From Novosphingobium sp. 32-60-15 (GTDB taxonomy: Bacteria > Pseudomonadota > Alphaproteobacteria > Sphingomonadales > Sphingomonadaceae): a DNA stretch of 64,000 bases. Numbering within the stretch: the first letter of the stretch is position 1; the number at the start of each line of letters is the position of its first letter. Of the stretch, positions 58,772-64,000 are shown one piece after another. Where the stretch lies: the NCBI RefSeq assembly GCF_002280675.1, contig NZ_NCEN01000005.1:1-64000 (forward strand), read 5' to 3'. Both the position numbers and the translations under genes were made by a program. The notes beneath the pieces are model-generated. The model saw only the letters and a program-made list of their open reading frames with translations, did no database searches and was not told where the DNA came from.

Positions 58772-59344
58772 TCAAAGCTTTCGCACGAGCATTTCGGCAA
58801 GGCCCAGCCATGCGGGCCGGTCAATGATGACCTGGCGCTGACCTGCGCCGGGGGGAAGCAAGGCGATGCGGCCATCGCGTTGATCGATCAGCCTTCCAAA
58901 GGCGAAGCGTCCGCCGGGGCGTGGGGCGAGGATATCGCGGTTGAAGGCGCGGGCGAAGTCCTCCGGTTCGATCTGGCGGATCCACACCTGATCGCCTGCG
59001 CGGTATTCACCGGCGCTGGCATCGACCGCCATGGCCATCAGACGGGCCGAGCCATCAAGTGCAACGGGAAGGATGGCATCCATCGGCTTTGCGAGCGCTT
59101 CTGCACCTTGGGCGTTGAGGCGCGCGACCAGACGGGCGGGCGTTTCCTCGTCAGCTTTGACCAGCAATTGCGGTTCAACGCCCAATGCGGCGCCAATCCG
59201 GTTCATCCAGACAAGCGACAGGCTGCGCATTCCGGTTTCAAGGCGGCCAATGGTTTGCGCGGTGGTCGGCGGATCGCAGCGCGTGGCAACATCGGCCAAT
59301 GTCAGGCCTTTCTGACGGCGGATATCGCGGATTCGATTGATCAT
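58772..59344 (-). CDS. XRE-family transcriptional regulator
   Basis: The roughly 190-residue protein has an N-terminal Cro/C1-type helix-turn-helix (IRRQKGLTLADVATRCDPPT and TIGRLETGMRSLS) and a C-terminal domain of about 120 residues that may sense a ligand (a LexA/S24-like beta core is possible but has no clear protease Ser-Lys pair). The ATG at 59344 is preferred as MINRIRDIRR; an ATG at 59356 adds four residues. Translation appears coupled to the glycosyltransferase gene that follows, so it may regulate that gene. Confidence 0.87.
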   Translation of the reverse strand: MINRIRDIRRQKGLTLADVATRCDPPTTAQTIGRLETGMRSLSLVWMNRIGAALGVEPQLLVKADEETPARLVARLNAQGAEALAKPMDAILPVALDGSARLMAMAVDASAGEYRAGDQVWIRQIEPEDFARAFNRDILAPRPGGRFAFGRLIDQRDGRIALLPPGAGQRQVIIDRPAWLGLAEMLVRKL

Positions 59345-59473
59345 AATGCGGCCCATTAACCGGAACGGTGATTTTTTGCTTTCCTACAAAGTTTGAGGAG
59401 AGGCAAGGGCTTTGCGTGTTTCTCGATTATTCGGAAAGCAGAGATGCAATCGGCCGGGACGGATCGACCCGCC

Positions 59474-61261
59474 TCAGCCTTCGACCATTTCTGCAAGTTC
59501 CAGCCATCGTTCTTCCGCAGCATCCTTTTCTGCACGGGCTTTGGCGATGGTTTCCATCAGCGCGTCGAACTTTTTGGGGTCTTTGCTGTAAAGGTCCGGG
59601 TCCGCCAACTGGGTTTCACCGCTCACGATAGCGGCTTCGAGTTCCTCGATCCGCTTGGGCAGAATTTCGTAATCGCGCTGGTCTTTGTACGTCAGCTTGC
59701 CCTTTTTGGGCGGCGGTGGCGCGGCAATGGGTGAAGGGGACTGCTTTGCCGCAGCCTTTGCGCCTGCCGCATTGCGGGACTTGCGCATCTTTTCCCAGTC
59801 GGCATAGCCGCCTGCAACGATATCGACACGGCCAGATCCATCCATGCCAAGCGTGATCGTGACCGTGCGATCAAGGAAATCACGGTCATGGCTGACGATC
59901 AGCACGGTGCCATCGTAGTCAGAGATGACTTCCTGCAACAAATCGAGCGTTTCAAGGTCAAGATCGTTGGTCGGCTCATCAAGCACCAAAAGGTTCGAGA
60001 ACCGCGCAAATTCGCGGGCGAGCAGCAGACGTGAGCGTTCGCCTCCCGAGAGCGTGCCGATGCGCGCTTCGACGAGGTTGGGATCGAACAGGAAGTCTTT
60101 GAGATAGCCGTGGATGTGTTTGCGCACCCCGCGCACGTCAATCCAGTCGCTGCCATCGGCCAGCACATCGCGCACGCGCTTTTCCGGGGCCATCAGGCTG
60201 CGCTGCTGGTCAATCATGATACCTTGCAGCGTCTTGGCCAGCGTGATTGTGCCGCTGTCAGGTTCTATTTCGCCGGTGAGCAGTTTGAGCAGCGTGGTTT
60301 TGCCCGCGCCGTTTGACCCCACCACGCCAATCCGGTCCTTGCGCGTGATGCGCAGGGTGAAGTCTTTGACGATGGGCCGATCCCCGAAAGACTTGGTGGC
60401 GTGATCGGCAACGATGACGGCTTTGCTTTTGGCATCATCGCTGGCGATGGCGAGCTTTGCGGTGCCTTGCGGGGTAAGCATGGCGGCGCGTTGGGCGCGC
60501 ATCTCCCACAACTTTTCAAGGCGGCCCTGGTTGCGTTTGCGCCGCGCGGTGACGCCGCGTTCCAGCCAGTGGGCTTCGATCTTCAACTTGGCGTCAAGTT
60601 TGTCAGCCGCGCGGGCTTCTTCGGCATAGACGGTTTCCATCCACGCTTCGTAGCTGCCAAAACCGATGTCCTTGCGGCGCAGCGCGCCACGATCAAGCCA
60701 AAGCGTGGCCTTGGTCAACCGGTCCAGGAAGGTGCGGTCATGGCTGATGACCACGAACGCGCCCTTGTAGCGCATCAGCCAGTCTTCCAGCCAATCGATG
60801 GCTGCAAGATCAAGGTGGTTGGTCGGCTCGTCCAGCAGCAGCAAGTCAGGCTCGCTGGCCAAGGCTCGCGCCAGCGCAGCCCGGCGGCGTTCACCCCCGC
60901 TGGCACTATCGGCTTTGCGCGACAGATCGATGCCAAGCTGTCCGGCGATGGCTTCGACTTCGTGCCGGGGCGGAGCGTCCTTACCCGAAAGCGCAAAGTC
61001 CATCAGTGTATCATAGCCGGTGAAGAACGGGTCTTGTTCCAGCGTGACAATGCGCGTGCCGGGCTGGATCGAACGGGTACCCTTGTCGGCTTCGACTTGC
61101 CCGCCGATCAATTTGAGCAGCGTAGTTTTGCCTGCACCATTGCGGCCGATCAGCGCCAAGCGATCACGCGGGCCGATGTGAATGTCGAGGTCGCTGAAAA
61201 GCCAGCCATTGCCCTGGATAAGGCCAAGGCCTTCCCAACTGAGGATCGGTGCTGCTGCCAT
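59474..61261 (-). CDS. uup: Uup-like ABC-F ATPase
   Basis: The 595-residue protein has two ABC ATPase domains: the first with Walker [12 protein letters not shown] and signature [15 protein letters not shown], the second with [11 protein letters not shown] and [15 protein letters not shown]. Both Walker B/Asp boxes are intact ([24 protein letters not shown]). The linker and C-terminal coiled region (about 510-595) match Uup/ABC-F proteins, which act on ribosomes and on branched DNA, not in transport. There is no membrane segment. It has a good start at 61261 and appears to be a single unit. Confidence 0.93.
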   Translation of the reverse strand: MAAAPILSWEGLGLIQGNGWLFSDLDIHIGPRDRLALIGRNGAGKTTLLKLIGGQVEADKGTRSIQPGTRIVTLEQDPFFTGYDTLMDFALSGKDAPPRHEVEAIAGQLGIDLSRKADSASGGERRRAALARALASEPDLLLLDEPTNHLDLAAIDWLEDWLMRYKGAFVVISHDRTFLDRLTKATLWLDRGALRRKDIGFGSYEAWMETVYAEEARAADKLDAKLKIEAHWLERGVTARRKRNQGRLEKLWEMRAQRAAMLTPQGTAKLAIASDDAKSKAVIVADHATKSFGDRPIVKDFTLRITRKDRIGVVGSNGAGKTTLLKLLTGEIEPDSGTITLAKTLQGIMIDQQRSLMAPEKRVRDVLADGSDWIDVRGVRKHIHGYLKDFLFDPNLVEARIGTLSGGERSRLLLAREFARFSNLLVLDEPTNDLDLETLDLLQEVISDYDGTVLIVSHDRDFLDRTVTITLGMDGSGRVDIVAGGYADWEKMRKSRNAAGAKAAAKQSPSPIAAPPPPKKGKLTYKDQRDYEILPKRIEELEAAIVSGETQLADPDLYSKDPKKFDALMETIAKARAEKDAAEERWLELAEMVEG

Positions 61262-61371
61262 GGCGTGCGCTTAGCTGTGCTGTCGCCAATGCGCAACGCT
61301 CCTGCCTGAATGAATGTCTCTTCGTATATTCACGGCTTGTTCAAGGCTTCACCGTTAGGCATGCCGACATC

Positions 61372-61671
61372 ATGCGATATGCACCTGCCTTTGTTGCGGC
61401 CTTGCTGGCCACCGCGTTTCCCTCAGTGTCCCACGCTCAACAGCGACCGGACGAGCAGAACGAGGTTCGGCGCGATTTGCGATCGGGCGCGGTGCGCTCG
61501 CTGCGCGATATTGAACGCCGGGTCCTGCCGACAAAGCAGGGCATGCAGTACCTTGGGCCGGAATATGACCCTTCGGCGATGGTCTATCGGTTGAAGTTCA
61601 TCCGGGATGGCCGCGTGATGTTTGTCGATGTCGATGCCAAGACCGGGCAAGTGCTTGGCGAATCTCGCTGA
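61372..61671 (+). CDS. Exported PepSY-domain protein
   Basis: The 99-residue protein has a signal peptide (about 1-22, ending SHAQQ) and a PepSY domain (ALDIERRVLPT-like beginning with SLRDIERRVLPT, YLGPEYDPSAMVYRLKFI, VDVDAKTGQVLG). PepSY proteins in this position usually act with the neighbouring two-component system. I chose the ATG at 61372 because it starts the signal peptide. It lies about 100 bases before the response regulator gene on the same strand. Confidence 0.88.
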   Translation: MRYAPAFVAALLATAFPSVSHAQQRPDEQNEVRRDLRSGAVRSLRDIERRVLPTKQGMQYLGPEYDPSAMVYRLKFIRDGRVMFVDVDAKTGQVLGESR

Positions 61672-61772
61672 ACAGGACCTTTCGCGGCAGTTCCTTGACC
61701 GTTCATGTTTGCAGCCCCATCTAGCTGTTCAAGTTCGGCGCGACAGTCGCGTCCAGCAGGGGACAGATTTCC

Positions 61773-62450
61773 ATGCGCATCCTGATCGTCGAGGATGAAC
61801 CAACTCTCGGCAAACAGCTCAAGTCAACGCTTGAACAGACCGGCTATGCGGTCGACCTTTCGGTTGATGGCGAAGACGGGCACTTCATGGGCTCGACCGA
61901 AGAATATGACGCGGTGGTGCTCGACCTTGGCTTGCCCGAGATTGACGGGCTGACCGTGCTTGGCATGTGGCGCAAGGAAGGCCGCAAATTTCCCGTACTG
62001 GTACTGACCGCGCGTGATTCATGGTCGGACAAGGTTGCCGGCCTTGATGCTGGCGCAGATGACTATCTGGCCAAGCCGTTCCAGACCGAAGAGCTGATTG
62101 CTCGTTTGCGGGCGCTGATCCGCCGCGCATCGGGCAATTCATCTTCCGAATTGACCGCGGGCGATGTGCGTCTTGATACGCGTTCGGGCCGCGTCACGCT
62201 TGACGGTGAGCCGGTGAAGTTGACAGCGCAAGAGTATAAGCTCTTGTCCTATTTGCTGCACCACAAGGGCAAGGTCGTCAGCCGCACGGAACTGATCGAA
62301 CATATCTACGATCAGGATTTTGACCGTGATTCGAACACGATTGAAGTTTTCGTCACGCGTATTCGCAAAAAGCTGGGGCCGGATGTGATCACCACGATCC
62401 GCGGGCTTGGCTATAGCCTTGATGATCCGGCTGGTCCCGGCCGGGGGTAA
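61773..62450 (+). CDS. OmpR/PhoP-family response regulator
   Basis: The 225-residue regulator has a receiver domain (acidic pair E7-D8, phosphorylation site D51 in VLDLGLPEIDG, KPFQTEELIARL) and a C-terminal winged-helix DNA-binding domain (LTAQEYKLLSYLLHHKGK, IEVFVTRIRKKL). It is paired with the kinase gene 3 bases downstream. The PepSY gene just upstream is a common neighbour of PhoPQ-like systems in alphaproteobacteria. The signal is unknown. Confidence 0.95.
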   Translation: MRILIVEDEPTLGKQLKSTLEQTGYAVDLSVDGEDGHFMGSTEEYDAVVLDLGLPEIDGLTVLGMWRKEGRKFPVLVLTARDSWSDKVAGLDAGADDYLAKPFQTEELIARLRALIRRASGNSSSELTAGDVRLDTRSGRVTLDGEPVKLTAQEYKLLSYLLHHKGKVVSRTELIEHIYDQDFDRDSNTIEVFVTRIRKKLGPDVITTIRGLGYSLDDPAGPGRG

Positions 62451-62453
62451 TCC

Positions 62454-63869
62454 GTGGCCGAAAGCAGGCCTGCCAGAGATGCACCGTCGCAGCGGGCGAT
62501 AGATACGCCAGCGCCCCACACCGGGTCGCTGGCGCGTCGCATGCTGCTGATTGCATCGGCTTGGGTCACGGTCCTGCTGCTGGGCGGCGGGCTGGCGCTG
62601 GATCAATCGCTGACCGGCCTGATTACGCGGAATTTTGACGAACAGCTTGGTTATATGCTGACGGCAATGGTCGCCTCGGCAGAGATCGGACCGGACGGTG
62701 AGGTGTTCTTCAACCGGCCCTTGGGTGACCAGCGGTTTCTGGAGCCGAACAGCGGGCTGTATTGGCAGATTTCGGGGCAGGGGCACGAAGACTTTCCGTC
62801 GCGTTCCTTGTGGGACCGGTCACTGACTAGCAATCTGAACCAGAACAACATCGATCCCAAGATTACCGATAGCGACCAGTTTGAAGGTGAACCGCTGCGG
62901 ATAATCAAGCGTTCGGTGATCCTGCCGGGCACCAATACGTTATGGGAATTTCAGGTTGCTGCCAGCCGGGGCGAACTGAATGCGCAGATAAGGCGTATTC
63001 GCGCGATCCTGATCTGGTCGTTTCTTGTGCTGGGCCTGGGCCTTTTCGTGATGGCAGGGTTGCAGACCTATTACGGTTTGGGGCCATTGCGCCGCGTACG
63101 GCAGGCGATTGCGCGGATGCGAGAGGGCGAGGCAAGCCGTGTGAACGATCCGCTACCGCTGGAAGTGCAGCCGATGGTGCAGGAATTGAATGCATTGCTC
63201 GAACATTCCGAGCGGCAGGCTGAAGAGGCGCGAACCCATGCAGGTAACCTCGCTCATGCGTTGAAAACACCGCTGACCGTGGTGATGAACGCCGCCACCG
63301 CCAAAGCCGATGACCTTGCCGATACCGTGATCCGCGAAGCTGCTGTGATGCGGCGGCAGGTCGATCACCACTTGGCGCGGGCACGGGCTGTAGGTCGGCG
63401 GGCGGTGGGCCTGTCACGCGCGCAAGTGTGGGAAAGCGTCGAGGCGGTAGAACGCGCAGTAACCCGGCTTTATCCGCAAGTGCGGTTGGATATGGATGGC
63501 AACCGCGCGGCAGAGGTTTCGATCGAGCGGCAGGATCTGGATGAAATACTGGGAAATCTGATCGAAAACGCTGCGAAGTACGGCGGCGGATCGGTGTTCA
63601 TTACGGTTGATGCTGTGCCCAACGACGCAAAGTTCTGCGAGATCTGGGTGGAAGATGACGGCATGGGCATCCCGGAAGCGGAGCGTGAACGCATCTTTGA
63701 TCGCGGCGCGCGACTGGATACCGGCAAACCCGGGACGGGGCTTGGCCTTGCCATCGTGCGCGATGTTGCCGAAATTTACGGCGGCGCAGTGGATCTGCGC
63801 GAGAGTGAGGATCTGGGCGGGCTGATGTCTGTCCTTCGCCTGCCAAGACCGCTGGGGGCGGGCAAATAG
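62454..63869 (+). CDS. PhoQ-like sensor histidine kinase
   Basis: The 471-residue inner-membrane kinase has an N-terminal membrane helix (about 30-50), a periplasmic sensor region (about 55-175), a second helix (about 180-205), a HAMP region and the kinase core. The phosphorylated His is H268 in LAHALKTPLTV. HATPase motifs ILGNLIENAAKYGG, EDDGMGIPE and GTGLGLAIV are intact. A GTG start at 62454 follows the regulator stop by 3 bases, so the two are coupled. It forms a two-component pair with the OmpR-type regulator. Confidence 0.94.
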   Translation: MAESRPARDAPSQRAIDTPAPHTGSLARRMLLIASAWVTVLLLGGGLALDQSLTGLITRNFDEQLGYMLTAMVASAEIGPDGEVFFNRPLGDQRFLEPNSGLYWQISGQGHEDFPSRSLWDRSLTSNLNQNNIDPKITDSDQFEGEPLRIIKRSVILPGTNTLWEFQVAASRGELNAQIRRIRAILIWSFLVLGLGLFVMAGLQTYYGLGPLRRVRQAIARMREGEASRVNDPLPLEVQPMVQELNALLEHSERQAEEARTHAGNLAHALKTPLTVVMNAATAKADDLADTVIREAAVMRRQVDHHLARARAVGRRAVGLSRAQVWESVEAVERAVTRLYPQVRLDMDGNRAAEVSIERQDLDEILGNLIENAAKYGGGSVFITVDAVPNDAKFCEIWVEDDGMGIPEAERERIFDRGARLDTGKPGTGLGLAIVRDVAEIYGGAVDLRESEDLGGLMSVLRLPRPLGAGK

Positions 63870-64000
63870 TCAGGCGCGCGGGTGGGCGTTGCGATAAACG
63901 TCGAGCAGGGTTGCTGTATCAACCTTCGTATAGATCTGGGTCGAAGACAGGCTGGCGTGGCCGAGCAGTTCTTGCAAACTCCGCAAGTCAGCGCCCGCAC
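63870..64000 (-). CDS. Tyrosine recombinase of the XerC/D type, 3' end only
   Basis: Reading the minus strand in the frame that ends at 63870 gives a C-terminus of about 42 residues: [25 protein letters not shown] and VYRNAHPRA at the end. LGH-x7-T-x2-Y-T is the signature holding the box-II His and catalytic Tyr of tyrosine recombinases, and the spacing fits XerC/XerD. The 5' part lies beyond the window. The stop overlaps no base of the kinase gene but is directly adjacent to it (convergent). Which Xer protein it is cannot be told from this fragment. Confidence 0.85.
   Translation of the reverse strand, partial: AGADLRSLQELLGHASLSSTQIYTKVDTATLLDVYRNAHPRA

Overview
The window reads as chromosomal DNA of a GC-rich alphaproteobacterium, most likely of the order Sphingomonadales (Novosphingobium/Sphingobium-like). 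The evidence is the set of large TonB-dependent receptors, the conserved aroQ-accB-accC and yajC-secD-secF blocks, a GTA-type holin, and a dense set of aromatic side-chain oxidation genes typical of that group. The species call is inference; no rRNA is present. No CRISPR array, insertion sequence or rRNA gene was seen.

Layout. (1) 0.2-5.3 kb holds housekeeping genes: a small unknown gene, then on the minus strand accC, accB, aroQ, a small lipoprotein, a GTA-type holin and an EAL-domain c-di-GMP phosphodiesterase. (2) 5.5-11.5 kb, plus strand: an exported subtilisin-like protease with an unusual tandem 14-residue repeat, a TPR-containing sensor kinase and a single-domain response regulator. 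(3) 11.5-21.3 kb, minus strand: a phosphate-scavenging block in the order TonB receptor, phnD, phnC, phnE, phospholipase C, PhoD phosphatase. It has a Pho-box-like site upstream of the receptor and a large hairpin directly after phoD, followed by a Stealth-type sugar-phosphate transferase. A divergent RpiR regulator (21.5-22.4 kb) shares the promoter region with the receptor.

(4) 22.8-54.0 kb is a catabolic supercluster with seven transcription factors or regulator-linked promoters. Its parts are: TetR plus a VanA-like Rieske oxygenase; a minus-strand operon (CitE-like lyase, AAHS-type MFS, PQQ quinohemoprotein dehydrogenase); a divergent plus-strand operon of twelve closely packed genes (lactonase, MFS, vanillyl-alcohol-oxidase-type flavoprotein, cytochrome c, small Tat protein, NAD-binding protein, ABM protein, SDR, NmrA-like protein, PEP-mutase/isocitrate-lyase-family protein, GMC oxidoreductase, TetR); HD-domain and SBF-transporter genes; an AsnC regulator, a TonB receptor, MarR and LysR; and a second flavoprotein-cytochrome c-Tat-protein operon divergent from a cupin, SnoaL-like, NmrA-like, GMC, aldehyde dehydrogenase operon. 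The most interesting feature is that two parallel modules (flavocytochrome plus small Tat protein, with an NmrA-like and a GMC enzyme) sit in one cluster. I infer they attack the side chain of para-alkyl or para-alkenyl phenols of lignin or phenylpropanoid type, with the cupin (2,4'-dihydroxyacetophenone dioxygenase-like) cutting the shortened side chain. The actual substrate is not determined.

(5) 54.3-64.0 kb is core genome again: tRNA-Pro(GGG), yajC-secD-secF, a glycosyltransferase with an XRE-type regulator, an Uup-like ABC-F ATPase, a PepSY protein with an OmpR/PhoP-type two-component system, and the 3' end of a Xer-type tyrosine recombinase running off the window.
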